A program made the position numbers and the translations under genes. Below are positions 43,168-52,355 of a stretch of 64,000 nt of DNA, piece after piece. The notes beneath the pieces were generated by a model, which worked only from the letters and a program-made list of their open reading frames with translations, was not told the origin of the DNA and made no database searches. This DNA comes from Sphingopyxis macrogoltabida (GTDB lineage: Bacteria; Pseudomonadota; Alphaproteobacteria; Sphingomonadales; Sphingomonadaceae), in NCBI RefSeq assembly GCF_001314325.1, contig NZ_CP009429.1, forward strand, positions 2,356,501 through 2,420,500. The letters are read 5' to 3'. The stretch's first letter is position 1. The number at the start of each line of letters is the position of its first letter.

Positions 43168-43955
43168 TTCCATGGACCGAGCTGTCGCTGGCAGCGCTGC
43201 TTCCCTTCATCCTGATCGGCTTCACCGCGCAGCTCATCGACAGCGCGCTCGGCATGGCGTTCGGCGTCGTCGGCACGGCGCTGCTGCTTGTGCTCGGGCT
43301 CCCGCCGGCGTCGGCCTCGGCGGCGATCCATGCGGCCGAAAGTTTCACCAGCGGCGTGTCCGGGGTCAGCCACGCGCTGCAGCGCAATGTCGACTGGCGG
43401 CTGTTCCGGCGCCTTGTCATCCCGGGGATTATCGGCGGCGCGATCGGCGTGTTCGTCCTCACCAGCCTTGCCAACGACATCGCGCGGCCGGTCGTGCTCA
43501 CCTATCTCGGCGCGGTCGGCATCTATCTGCTCTGGCGTGGGGCGCGGCGGCCGCAAACCTATCGCGACCTCAAATTCGTCGGCAGCCTCGGGCTTGTCGG
43601 CGGCGTCTGCGACGGATCGGGCGGCGGCGGCTGGGGGCCGATCGTCACCGCCAATCTGCTCGCCCAGGGCGGCGAACCGCGACGGATCATCGGCACCGTC
43701 AACGCGTCGGAATTTTTCGTCACCGTCACCATCGCCGCGGGTTTCATCGGCACGATGGGATGGAGCACCTTCGGCAAGGTGGCGATCGGCCTCTTGATCG
43801 GCGGCGTCCTCGGTGCCCCGATCGGCGCCTGGCTCGTCCGCCGCCTGCGCGCCGAACTGCTCGTCACTGCCGCCGGCGCACTGCTGCTGATCGCCAGCGC
43901 CTATGGCTTTTTCGCGCTGATGTTCGACCCGGTCCCTCGTTTTCCGGGCTTTTGA
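43164..43955 (+). CDS. TauE/SafE (TSUP) family permease, putative sulfite/anion exporter
   Basis: Integral membrane protein of 263 residues with 8 or so hydrophobic segments. The TSUP signature is in AQLIDSALGMAFGVVGTALL and repeats in the second half as GSLGLVGGVCDGSGGGGWGP, the two conserved halves of the family. These permeases export sulfite, sulfonates or similar anions. It is coupled to the ATP-grasp gene by ATGA and precedes a set of sulfatase genes. Sulfite export is a reasonable but unproven reading. Confidence 0.85.
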   Translation: MIPWTELSLAALLPFILIGFTAQLIDSALGMAFGVVGTALLLVLGLPPASASAAIHAAESFTSGVSGVSHALQRNVDWRLFRRLVIPGIIGGAIGVFVLTSLANDIARPVVLTYLGAVGIYLLWRGARRPQTYRDLKFVGSLGLVGGVCDGSGGGGWGPIVTANLLAQGGEPRRIIGTVNASEFFVTVTIAAGFIGTMGWSTFGKVAIGLLIGGVLGAPIGAWLVRRLRAELLVTAAGALLLIASAYGFFALMFDPVPRFPGF

Positions 43956-44022
43956 CGGGGCGCCATAGCTCTCCGCCTGTCGCCTGAAAGATTTTCTTCG
44001 TCGCAAAAACCACTGCTTCGCA

Positions 44023-44051
44023 TTGACGAATCCAAAATCAATCGATTAAGT
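44023..44051 (+). promoter_or_regulatory. Candidate promoter upstream of the receptor/symporter/dioxygenase operon
   Basis: TTGACG (44023-44028) and TTAAGT (44046-44051) are separated by 17 bases in an AT-rich stretch. The -10 hexamer is weak, which would suit an activated or repressed promoter. The palindrome at 44052-44062 follows immediately. Confidence 0.35.
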
Positions 44052-44062
44052 TGACATTGTCA
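44052..44062 (+). promoter_or_regulatory. Palindrome TGACATTGTCA, candidate operator
   Basis: A perfect inverted repeat TGACA-T-TGTCA placed directly downstream of a candidate -10 element, where a bound repressor would block transcription. The half-site TGACA is shared with the 6-5-6 palindrome at 54783-54799. Confidence 0.4.
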
Positions 44063-44564
44063 CTCGGCACTGGTCGAGACGGGTGACGGCTCTCCCCTTC
44101 GACCCGCGGCTTTTGACCGGGAAGCAGCTTGCTCCGCGTTACCAACGGCTAAAGCGCGTGATGCTCGGGCGACAGCGCCAGGCATTGCGTTCCCCCTGAA
44201 GGGGTATTGCGATGCGTATGTGTAGCACCATTTTCTAGACCGTCGCCGATCCTGCGCGCGGGATAGCGGACCGACCGCATCCCCTCCGCGCAGCGGCGCT
44301 TCCTCCATCCCCGCCGCGCCTCCTCACGCGAGACGACCGCAGCCTGACGTCCGGCGCTTCCAGCGCACCGGCGCGGGGAAAAATCATGCCCTTGCTGAAC
44401 CAATCCGACCTGTCGGATCTGGCTCGCTATCCCGCGTCCCTGCGCAGCGCTGCACGCGCTTTGTGGGGCGACGGACTGGCGCGCTCCCGATCCGGCGCGG
44501 CGCACGGCGCCGACTTTCACCAATCCAAAAAGGGGGCGGGATCGCCGCCCGGGGACCATATTTG

Positions 44565-46973
44565 ATGTTTACTCACTCTCCCGATCACCGTTTGAAGTTT
44601 CTGCTCGGCGCGGCTTTCCTCCTGCCCGCGGCGCCCGCCTGGGCCGACGAAACCGAAGCCGCCACGACCACCGAGGCCGCGGCCGCCTATGACGCGGCCG
44701 GCGACTATGCCAGCGAGATCATCGTTTCGGCCCGCCGCCGCGACGAAAGCGCGCAGGACGTGCCGATCGCGCTGTCGGTCGTCGGTTCCGACACGCTCGA
44801 AGCGACGGGCAACTACACGCTGACGCAGGTCCAGCAGATCGTGCCCAGCCTGCAGGTGTTCAGCTTCAACCCGCGCAACACCAACATCAACATCCGCGGG
44901 CTCGGCAGCAATGTCGCGCTGACCAACGACGGGCTCGAAAACGGCGTCGGCTTTTACATCGACAATGTCTATTACGGCCGCGTCGGCCAGTCGCAGTTCG
45001 ACCTCGTCGACCTGCAGCAGATCGAGGTGCTGCGCGGCCCGCAGGGAACGCTGTTCGGCAAGAACACGACTTCGGGCGCGATCAACATCAGCTCGAAAAA
45101 GCCGAGCTTCGATCCCGAATTCTCGGGCGAGGCGAGCGTCGGCGACTATGGCTATTACCAGCTCCGCGGTTCGGCGTCGGGCGGGCTGATCGACGATCTG
45201 CTCGCGGTCCGCCTCTCGGGCTCGGTGACCGAGCGCCGCGGCTTCCTCTACAACGATACGCAGAACGAACGCGCGCAGGACTATTCGAACTGGAGCGTGC
45301 GCGGGCAATTGCTGTTCACCCCGACATCCGACCTCGAAGTCCGCATCATCGGCGATTTCGCGCGGCAAAAGCAGAACCATGTTCTCAATGTCTTCGCCGA
45401 TTATTTCGGCACCTATGAAAATGGCGCCGCCATTCCGAACAGCTTCGCCGAACGCGCCGCACGCTTCCCGGGCTATAGCTTCCCGACGATCGATCCCTTT
45501 GCGCGGCGCGGCGAGGCCGACAGCCATTACCAGTCGAACATGGATGGGTATGGCGTCTCGGGGCAGATCGACTGGAACCTCGGCTCGACCAAGCTGACGT
45601 CGATCACCGCCTATCGCTGGTGGGACTGGAACCCCGCCAACGACGGCGACTCCACCTCGCTCCCGGTGATCACCAAGGCGCAGCAGGCGAACCGCCAGCG
45701 CCAGTTCAGCCAGGAAATCCGCCTCGCCTCCGACAGCGGCGGCCCGATCGACTATGTCGTCGGCGCCTATTATTTCTGGCAGGTGATCAAGGGCAAGGGC
45801 GCCTCCGCCTATGGCCCCGCTGCCGCGCTATGGAACCGCCCGGCAACGTCGCCGCTGCCACTCGAAGCGTGGGAGGCCGCGGTCAATGGCTTTGAGGCCA
45901 ATTCGACCTCCGACCCGCGGACCAGAAGCTATGCGCTGTTCGGCCAGCTTGACTGGAAATTCACCGACAGCCTGACGCTGACCGCCGGGCTGCGCTACAC
46001 GCACGAAAAGAAGAGCGGCTCCTTTCACCAATATCATGTCGCGGGCGTCGATCTGTCGACGCTGCCGCCCGAACTCGCCGCGCAGGCGGCGATCATCCGG
46101 GCCCAGTTCAACCCGGTCACCGACTATTCGACCAGCTTCAGCGACGACAGCATCTCGGGCCTCGCCACGCTGTCGTGGCAGTTTTCGGGCGATGCGTTGG
46201 CCTATGCCACCTACTCGCGCGGTAACAAGTCGGGCGGGCTCAACCTGACCAGCCTGCCGCCGGGGATCGACCCCAATGTCGCGCCCGAAAAGGTCGACAG
46301 CTACGAAGTCGGCATCAAGACCCAATGGCTCGACCGCGCCGTCACCTTCAACCTCGCGGGTTTCTGGACCGAGATCAGCGACTATCAGACTGCGATCACC
46401 GAACAGGTTCCGAACACCGTCAACTTCCGCCAGTATATCGCCAACATCCCCGACGTCCGCTCGCGCGGGATCGAGGCGGACCTGTCGGGCGCGGTGGGCG
46501 AGCATTTCAGCTTTTATGCCTCCGCCGCTTACGCCGACACGACCTATAGCGACTATCCCAACGCCCCGCAGGCCCCCGAGCGGCTGAACCTCGGCGGCAA
46601 GCAGGACCTGACCGGCGAACAACTCCCCGGCGTGCCGAAATTCACCTACACGCTCGGCGCCGATGCGTGGGCACCGCTGGGAGCGCTCGGCGGACGCGAT
46701 CTCGCGCTCTACGCCCACGCCGACTATTCGCACCGGTCGACCTTCAACACTTCGTCGAGCGACAGCCGTTACGCCGACGTGCCCGGCTTCGGCATCGCCA
46801 ACGCGCGTTTCGGCATCCGCACCGAAGACGGGCTGTTCGACCTGTCGATCTGGGCGCGCAACCTGTTCGACAAGGATTATTTCCAGACGCTGTCGGCCGC
46901 GAACACCGGCATCGTTACCGCGCTGATCGGCGAACCGCGCACGATCGGTGCGACCATCAGGACGAAATTGTGA
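44565..46973 (+). CDS. TonB-dependent outer-membrane receptor of the sulfate-ester operon
   Basis: Receptor of 802 residues. The signal peptide ends near AAPAWADE, the TonB-box-like ASEIIVSARRR is followed by a plug with QQIEVLRGPQGTLFGKNTTS near residue 150, and the barrel continues to a C-terminal RTIGATIRTKL. The ATG at 44565 is chosen because it begins a proper signal peptide; the frame is open further upstream. The stop shares one base with the next start (TGATG at 46971-46975), tying it to the symporter. Together with the dioxygenase and sulfatase it probably brings in a sulfated organic compound. Confidence 0.9.
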   Translation: MFTHSPDHRLKFLLGAAFLLPAAPAWADETEAATTTEAAAAYDAAGDYASEIIVSARRRDESAQDVPIALSVVGSDTLEATGNYTLTQVQQIVPSLQVFSFNPRNTNINIRGLGSNVALTNDGLENGVGFYIDNVYYGRVGQSQFDLVDLQQIEVLRGPQGTLFGKNTTSGAINISSKKPSFDPEFSGEASVGDYGYYQLRGSASGGLIDDLLAVRLSGSVTERRGFLYNDTQNERAQDYSNWSVRGQLLFTPTSDLEVRIIGDFARQKQNHVLNVFADYFGTYENGAAIPNSFAERAARFPGYSFPTIDPFARRGEADSHYQSNMDGYGVSGQIDWNLGSTKLTSITAYRWWDWNPANDGDSTSLPVITKAQQANRQRQFSQEIRLASDSGGPIDYVVGAYYFWQVIKGKGASAYGPAAALWNRPATSPLPLEAWEAAVNGFEANSTSDPRTRSYALFGQLDWKFTDSLTLTAGLRYTHEKKSGSFHQYHVAGVDLSTLPPELAAQAAIIRAQFNPVTDYSTSFSDDSISGLATLSWQFSGDALAYATYSRGNKSGGLNLTSLPPGIDPNVAPEKVDSYEVGIKTQWLDRAVTFNLAGFWTEISDYQTAITEQVPNTVNFRQYIANIPDVRSRGIEADLSGAVGEHFSFYASAAYADTTYSDYPNAPQAPERLNLGGKQDLTGEQLPGVPKFTYTLGADAWAPLGALGGRDLALYAHADYSHRSTFNTSSSDSRYADVPGFGIANARFGIRTEDGLFDLSIWARNLFDKDYFQTLSAANTGIVTALIGEPRTIGATIRTKL

Positions 46974-48325
46974 TGAGCAGCGCCCCGCCTCCCACTGCGG
47001 GCCAGCTGGTCCGTTTTTCCGCCATCGCCGTTCCAGTCGCCGCCGCTGGCCTGCCGCTCGGCGTCTATCTGCCCGCCATCTATGCGCGGGACTATGGTCT
47101 GTCGCTCACGACGATCGGGATCATCTTCCTGCTCGGCCGGCTGTGGGACGCGATCGCCGATCCGGCGATGGGCGCACTCAGCGACCGGACGCGCAGCATC
47201 CACGGCCGCCGCAAGCCGTGGATTGCCGCCGGCGGCATCGTCTTCGGCCTGTCGTCGATCTTCCTCTTCTTCCCGCCCTTCGGCGTCACGCCGCTGTCGC
47301 TCGGCCTCGTCCTCTTCTTCTTCTACCTCGGCTGGACCGCGGTGCAGATCCCGTTCCAGGCCTGGTCGGGCGAGGTGTCGGGCGACTATCACCAGCGCAC
47401 CCGTATCGCGACCTACCAGACCGTCGTGACCTCGTCGGCCTTGCTCCTCACGCTGATCCTGCCGACGATCGCCGACCAGCTCCGTCCCGGCGACGGGCGG
47501 CTGCAACTGACACTGATGGGCGGGCTTGTCCTGCTGACCATCGTCCCGGCGCTGTTCCTCACCCTGACCGCGCTCCGCGAACCGCCGCTACCGCCCCTTC
47601 CCGCCAGCCGCCCGCGGCTCGGCGAGACGATCCGGGCGATCACCGGCGAACCGCTGCTGCTCCGCGTCCTTGCCTCCGATTTCGCGGTGACGCTGGCGCA
47701 GAATATCCGCGCCGCGCTGATCGTCTTCTTCGTCACCTTCTATATGGGGCGCCCCGAATGGGCGGGCGGGCTGTTCCTGTTCCAGTTCGTCTTCGGCATC
47801 TTCGCCGGGCCGATCTGGCTGAAGATCGGCCGCCGCTATGGCAAGCACCGCACCGCGGTGGCGGGCGAGCTGGTTCAGGTCGCAATCAACCTGTCGCTGC
47901 TCCTCGTCACCCCCGACAGCTTCCCCTTGCTGCTCGCGCTGACGCTGGCGCAGGGGCTGGCGCAGGGATCGGGCAATCTGATGCTGCGCGCGATCGTCGC
48001 CGACGTCGCCGACAAGCACCGCCTCGACAGCGGCGAGGACCGCACCGGCCTCTATTATTCGGTGTTCAGCCTTGCCGGGAAAACCGCAACCGCGGTCGCC
48101 GTCGGCATCGCGCTGCCGCTGGTGAGCTGGCTCGGTTTCGATCCGAAGGGCGTCAACAGCCCCGACGCCCTGACCGGACTGCTCCTCGTCTTCGCGCTCG
48201 GCCCCGCCATCGCCCACGCCTTTTCCGCCGCCCTTATCGCGCGCTTCCCTCTCGACGAGGCAGCGCACGCCGAAATTCGCCGACAGCTTGAGCCCGGATC
48301 GCCCGGCTATGCTTTCGCCGAATAA
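46973..48325 (+). CDS. MFS sugar-type symporter (GPH family-like)
   Basis: Inner-membrane carrier of 450 residues with about 12 helices. GRLWDAIADPAMGALSDRTR followed by HGRRKPWI is the strong signature of the glycoside-pentoside-hexuronide:cation symporter group. The central YHQRTRIATYQ loop and the RLDSGEDRTGLYYSVFSLAG segment also fit. Start 46973 lies in the TGATG junction with the receptor stop. In sphingomonads such carriers accompany receptors for steroid- or sugar-like compounds; the substrate here is probably the desulfated or intact sulfate ester. Confidence 0.87.
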   Translation: MSSAPPPTAGQLVRFSAIAVPVAAAGLPLGVYLPAIYARDYGLSLTTIGIIFLLGRLWDAIADPAMGALSDRTRSIHGRRKPWIAAGGIVFGLSSIFLFFPPFGVTPLSLGLVLFFFYLGWTAVQIPFQAWSGEVSGDYHQRTRIATYQTVVTSSALLLTLILPTIADQLRPGDGRLQLTLMGGLVLLTIVPALFLTLTALREPPLPPLPASRPRLGETIRAITGEPLLLRVLASDFAVTLAQNIRAALIVFFVTFYMGRPEWAGGLFLFQFVFGIFAGPIWLKIGRRYGKHRTAVAGELVQVAINLSLLLVTPDSFPLLLALTLAQGLAQGSGNLMLRAIVADVADKHRLDSGEDRTGLYYSVFSLAGKTATAVAVGIALPLVSWLGFDPKGVNSPDALTGLLLVFALGPAIAHAFSAALIARFPLDEAAHAEIRRQLEPGSPGYAFAE

Positions 48326-48355
48326 CCCCCGCCCGTCGAACCTCAGGAGATTATC

Positions 48356-49309
48356 ATGACGGACCTTCACACCACCTACGCCAACGCCCCCGACCCGGCC
48401 AGCCCGCTCGACATCCATCCGGTGACCGGCACGATCGGCGCCGAGATCCGCGGCGTCCAGCTTTCGGGCGACCTGCCCGCCGCCACCGTCGCCGCGATCG
48501 AAGCCGCGCTCGTCCGGCACAAGGTCATCTTCTTCCGCGACCAGCAGCATCTGACCGATCAGGAGCATGAGGATTTCGCTGCATTGCTCGGCGATCCGGT
48601 CGCGCATCCGACGGTGCCCGTCGCCGACGGCTCGCAATACCTGCTCGAACTCGACAGCAAGGAAGGCTATGCCGCGTCGAGCTGGCACACCGACGTGACC
48701 TTTGTCGACGCCTATCCCAAGGCATCGATCCTCCGCGCGCTGACGATTCCCAAGGCCGGCGGCGACACGCTGTGGGCCAATGGCGAAACCGCCTATGAAG
48801 GCCTGCCCGAAACGCTGCGCCAGCTCGTCAACACGCTGTGGGCGACGCACACCAACCTTTATGACTATGCCGCGCTGCTCCAGGGTTCGACCGACGACGA
48901 CAAGGCGAAGGACCGGATCGCCCAGCACAAGAATGTCTTCGCCTCGACCGTCTACGAGACCGAGCATCCGGTGGTCCGCGTCCATCCGGTCAGCGGGCAG
49001 CGCAGCTTGCTGCTCGGCCATTTCGTCAAGCAGTTCGTCGGGCTGAACGGCGCCGATTCCGCACGCCTGTTCGCGATCCTGCAGGAGCATATCACCAAGC
49101 CGGAGAATGTCGTGCGCTGGCGTTGGCGCGCGGGCGACGTGGCGATCTGGGACAATCAGGCAACGCAGCATCGCGCCGTTGCCGATTTCGGGCTCCAGCG
49201 CCGGACGCTGCGCCGCGCGACGATCGCCGGCGAAGTGCCGGTCGCAATCGATGGCCGCCGCAGCCGCACCGTGCGCAAGGAACGCGCGGCGCAATACGAA
49301 CCGGCCTGA
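48356..49309 (+). CDS. TauD/TfdA family Fe(II)/2-oxoglutarate dioxygenase, putative alkylsulfatase
   Basis: Dioxygenase of 317 residues using Fe(II) and 2-oxoglutarate. The iron ligands are H111 and D113 in SSWHTDVTF and H272 in DNQATQHRAVADF; arginines in RRTLRRATI bind 2-oxoglutarate. It looks closer to the AtsK-type alkylsulfatases, which oxidise the carbon next to a sulfate ester and release sulfate and an aldehyde, than to taurine dioxygenase. The sulfatase context supports this. An AGGAG ribosome binding site precedes the start, 30 bases after the symporter gene. Confidence 0.85.
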   Translation: MTDLHTTYANAPDPASPLDIHPVTGTIGAEIRGVQLSGDLPAATVAAIEAALVRHKVIFFRDQQHLTDQEHEDFAALLGDPVAHPTVPVADGSQYLLELDSKEGYAASSWHTDVTFVDAYPKASILRALTIPKAGGDTLWANGETAYEGLPETLRQLVNTLWATHTNLYDYAALLQGSTDDDKAKDRIAQHKNVFASTVYETEHPVVRVHPVSGQRSLLLGHFVKQFVGLNGADSARLFAILQEHITKPENVVRWRWRAGDVAIWDNQATQHRAVADFGLQRRTLRRATIAGEVPVAIDGRRSRTVRKERAAQYEPA

Positions 49310-49316
49310 CGCTTAC

Positions 49317-49364
49317 GGACCGGCGCCAATGACTCCCCCTCCCTTCCTGTGACGGCGCCGGTCC
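49317..49364 (+). other. 11-bp-stem RNA hairpin between dioxygenase and sulfatase genes
   Basis: Perfect stem GGACCGGCGCC (49317-49327) with GGCGCCGGTCC (49354-49364) and a 26-base loop. The loop contains CCCTTCCTGT, which also occurs in the loop of the next hairpin. No T-run follows this first hairpin. Confidence 0.55.
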
Positions 49365-49371
49365 CGTCCTG

Positions 49372-49409
49372 CGGCGCGCCTGCCCTTCCTGTCGGGCGCG
49401 CCGTCTTTT
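49372..49409 (+). terminator. Rho-independent terminator or attenuator before the sulfatase gene
   Basis: A perfect 9-bp stem CGGCGCGCC (49372-49380) with GGCGCGCCG (49395-49403), a 14-base loop and TCTTTT directly after. It ends 24 bases before the sulfatase start codon, so the sulfatase is either separately transcribed or expressed by partial read-through from the receptor-symporter-dioxygenase operon. Confidence 0.65.
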
Positions 49410-49432
49410 CCTTCCTGCCTCAAGGTTTTCCG

Positions 49433-51082
49433 ATGACCGATTGCCGCCGCCTGCTGACCTTCGCCCTCGCCGTTTTCGCGACCGCACCCGTGGCAACGGC
49501 CGCCGAACGCCGGCCGAATTTCCTGATCATCGTCGCCGACGACCTCGGCTATTCGGACATCGGCGCCTTCGGCGGCGAGATTGCGACGCCGAACCTCGAC
49601 CGACTCGCCCTCGCGGGCATCCGCCTCGCGGGTTTCCACACCGCACCGACCTGTTCGCCGACGCGCTCGATGCTGCTTTCGGGAACGGACAACCACATCG
49701 CCGGGCTCGGCACGATGGCCGAACTCATCCGTCCGAACCAGCAAGGCAAGCCCGGCTATGAAGGCTATTTGCGCCGCGACGTCGCGACGCTCGCCGAACG
49801 GCTTTCGGTCAGTGGCTATCGCACGCTTTTCTCGGGCAAATGGCACCTCGGCCTGACCGCGGAGCAGGACCCGTCGGCACGCGGTTTCCAGCGCAGCTTC
49901 ACGCTCGCGCAGGGCGGCCACAATCATTACGGCACCGACGCCGACCCGGCGAAAGGCGGCACCGCGACCTATCGCGAGGACGGCAAGCAGCTCACCCGTC
50001 TGCCGGCCGATTTCTATTCGAGCGACTATTTCGCGACCCGCCTGATCGACTTCCTCGGCGAACGTCCGGCACAGGCCGCAGGCGAGAAGCCCTTTTTTGC
50101 CTATCTCGCCTTCACCGCCCCACACTGGCCGCTGCAGGCGCCGCCCGAGGATATCGCGCGTTACAAGGGTCGCTACGACGAGGGCTATGACGCCCTGCGC
50201 CAGCGCCGCCTCGCCCGCCAGCGCGAACTCGGCATCCTCGCTCCCGACGTCGCTGCGCACACCCCGCGCAACCGCGACGGAAGCTGGGATTCGCTGACTG
50301 CCGAGCAGCAACGCACCGCCGCGCGTAACATGGAAATCTATGCCGCGATGGTCGACCGGCTCGACCAGAATGTCGGCCGGGTAATCGAGGAACTGCACCG
50401 GTCGGGTGAACTCGACAATACGGTGATTGTCTTCCTCGCCGACAATGGCGCCGAGGCGCTCGACGTCGAGACGACCGGCGCCGAGATGCTCGCGCGTCAG
50501 CTCAAGGGCGCCGACAACGGCTTCGCCAATCGCGGCACCGCCTCCTCCTATATCACCTATGGCGCCGGCTGGGCGCAGGCGGCAACGGCGCCCTCATGGC
50601 TGACCAAGGGCTATAACAGCGAGGGCGGGACGCGCGCCGTCGCCTTCATCAGCGGCGCCGGCATCCCGCAGCGTCAGGGCGCGGCGACGCAATATCTGTC
50701 GGTCGCCGATATCGCCCCGACCTTGCTCGACCTCGCCGGCGCCGACCCTGCCGCGACCCGCGTCGGCGAGCGGACGGTACGGCCGATCACCGGCCGTTCG
50801 TGGGCCGGCTGGCTTAGCAATCCCGATGTCCGCGTCTATGGCGCGGGCGACGGCATCGGCGCCGAACTCTTCGGCTCGCGCGCCTTCCGCCAGGGCGACT
50901 GGAAAATCACCGACATCGGCGATGGCATATGGCGATTGTTCGATATCGCCCGTGATCCGGGCGAAACGCGCGACCTGTCGCTCGCCGAACCCGACCGCAG
51001 GACGGAGCTCTCCGCAGCATGGGAACGTTACGCCCGCGACGTCGGTGTGATACTGCCTGACGCCATTCCCTATCGTCCGTAA
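49433..51082 (+). CDS. Exported Cys-type (formylglycine) sulfatase 1
   Basis: Sulfatase of 549 residues. A signal peptide ends near PVATAAE, the metal-binding strand IIVADDLGYSD follows, and the C74-S-P-T-R78 motif is the site where Cys is converted to formylglycine. GKWHLG and the later VFLADNGAE supply further active-site residues. Arylsulfatase-like in overall layout, so it should act in the periplasm on a sulfate ester. The ATG at 49433 is preferred over an in-frame one at 49349 because it begins the signal peptide and avoids the terminator. A plain AAGG serves as ribosome binding site. Confidence 0.92.
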   Translation: MTDCRRLLTFALAVFATAPVATAAERRPNFLIIVADDLGYSDIGAFGGEIATPNLDRLALAGIRLAGFHTAPTCSPTRSMLLSGTDNHIAGLGTMAELIRPNQQGKPGYEGYLRRDVATLAERLSVSGYRTLFSGKWHLGLTAEQDPSARGFQRSFTLAQGGHNHYGTDADPAKGGTATYREDGKQLTRLPADFYSSDYFATRLIDFLGERPAQAAGEKPFFAYLAFTAPHWPLQAPPEDIARYKGRYDEGYDALRQRRLARQRELGILAPDVAAHTPRNRDGSWDSLTAEQQRTAARNMEIYAAMVDRLDQNVGRVIEELHRSGELDNTVIVFLADNGAEALDVETTGAEMLARQLKGADNGFANRGTASSYITYGAGWAQAATAPSWLTKGYNSEGGTRAVAFISGAGIPQRQGAATQYLSVADIAPTLLDLAGADPAATRVGERTVRPITGRSWAGWLSNPDVRVYGAGDGIGAELFGSRAFRQGDWKITDIGDGIWRLFDIARDPGETRDLSLAEPDRRTELSAAWERYARDVGVILPDAIPYRP

Positions 51083-51218
51083 AATGCTCGAATAATCAGC
51101 TTTCGTTAACGCACCGGCGATAAGCTTTTGCCATGCCTGCCCCGCCTGTCTTGTATATAGGCGGGCCGATACGGATCGTCGACGATCCCGCGTCAGGAGG
51201 GCATAGCAAGCGAGCGCC

Positions 51219-52355
51219 ATGCAGCACGAAGTGAAACACGCCGCCGATGCCATCGAGATCGAACTGATCCGCAGCCTGTACGACGGCTTCCTCCCCTCGC
51301 TGATCATGTCGGTCGGTTTCGTGCTGTCGGGCGCGCTTATCGTCCGGGGGACCGGCGATCCGATCCTCGAAGCGCTGCTGCTCCCCGGCCTTGTCGCCTC
51401 CATCCTGCGCCTCATCGTCATGTGGCGCGACGGCAAGGCGGCGGCCCGGCCGCGGCTGACCATCGCCGCCGCGCGCCACCTCGAACGGCGCTTTGCCGTG
51501 ACCTATTATGCTTTTGCCGCGGTCCTCGGCCTGTTCGGCCTGCGCGTCTTCTGGATGCCCAGCACCGGCGCGGGCAACCATCTGCTGATGCTCGCGCTCC
51601 TCATCGGCTATGCCGCCGGGGTCGCCGCCGGGATCGGCCTCCGCCCGCGCATCGCGATCCCGAGCATGGTCATGGCGGTTGCGCCGCCGGTCGTCGCGAT
51701 CGTCGCCTCGGCCAAGCCGCTTTACGCCGCGACCGCGGTGATGACCTGCGCCTTCCTCCTCGGCGGCATCTTCAGCCTGCGCAAGCGCCACGCCCGCGCG
51801 CTCGTCGATATCGGCCGGCGGCTGACCTTCGCCTCGCTGGCGCGGCACGACGGGCTGACGGCGCTCCCCAACCGCCTCGCGCTGCGCGAAAGTTATGACG
51901 AGGCGGAATATGCCGCGGCGGGCAGCACACCGCTCATTGCCCTCCACTGTCTCGATCTCAACGGCTTCAAGCCCGTCAACGACCGCTTCGGCCATCCCAC
52001 CGGCGACGCCCTGCTCGCCGCCGTCGCGCGGCGGCTGGCGGGCGCGATCCGCGAAAGCGACATCGCGGCGCGGCTGGGCGGCGACGAATTCGCGATCGTC
52101 CAGCGCGACCTGACGCATCCCGATGAGGCGCGGCTGTTTGCCCAGCGCATCGTCGCCGCGATCGGCCGGCCGTACCGGATCGGCGAGCATACGCTCAACA
52201 TCTCGACCTGCGTCGGCTATGTCGTCGCCGACGACGCCACCCGCGATCTCGAACAATTGATCAGCCTCGCCGACGAGGCGCTTTACGTCGCCAAACGGAA
52301 CGGCATCGGGGTCAAGCGCTACGAACCGCCCGCCGGCGAACGCGCGGCGGCGTAA
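51219..52355 (+). CDS. Membrane-bound GGDEF diguanylate cyclase
   Basis: Protein of 378 residues. The N-terminal half has about five or six hydrophobic helices. The C-terminal GGDEF domain has RHDGLTALPNRLAL, LDLNGFKPVNDRFGHPTGD and an intact RLGGDEF near residue 288, so cyclic-di-GMP synthesis is expected. No EAL domain is present. A 7-bp hairpin (CCCGCCT 51141-51147 / AGGCGGG 51159-51165) lies upstream, and the AGGAGGG before the start is unusually far away (about 18 bases). Its 3' end overlaps the convergent methyltransferase gene by 44 bases. Confidence 0.88.
   Translation: MQHEVKHAADAIEIELIRSLYDGFLPSLIMSVGFVLSGALIVRGTGDPILEALLLPGLVASILRLIVMWRDGKAAARPRLTIAAARHLERRFAVTYYAFAAVLGLFGLRVFWMPSTGAGNHLLMLALLIGYAAGVAAGIGLRPRIAIPSMVMAVAPPVVAIVASAKPLYAATAVMTCAFLLGGIFSLRKRHARALVDIGRRLTFASLARHDGLTALPNRLALRESYDEAEYAAAGSTPLIALHCLDLNGFKPVNDRFGHPTGDALLAAVARRLAGAIRESDIAARLGGDEFAIVQRDLTHPDEARLFAQRIVAAIGRPYRIGEHTLNISTCVGYVVADDATRDLEQLISLADEALYVAKRNGIGVKRYEPPAGERAAA

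Larger units (their letters stand above)
43956..44564 (+). other. 609-base gene-free leader region before the sulfate-ester receptor gene
   Basis: No convincing gene is present; open frames here are Arg-rich and unlike any protein. A candidate promoter (44023-44051) and a perfect 11-base palindrome (44052-44062) lie near its start, leaving a possible 5' leader of about 500 bases. GGTCGA (44072-44077) and a later TCGACC can pair around CGGGTGACGGCTCTCCCC. A CCCC/GGGG hairpin occurs near 44190-44205. I compared the stretch with cobalamin, SAM-II and similar riboswitch consensus elements and found no match. Confidence 0.5.

Noticed and set aside
44060..44559. Small Arg-rich genes on the minus strand in the 609-base gap
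   Set aside because: No ribosome binding sites, no homology and biased composition.
43956..44564. Cobalamin or SAM riboswitch
   Set aside because: Stretches such as GGGAAGCAG looked suggestive, but the conserved core elements of these classes are missing.
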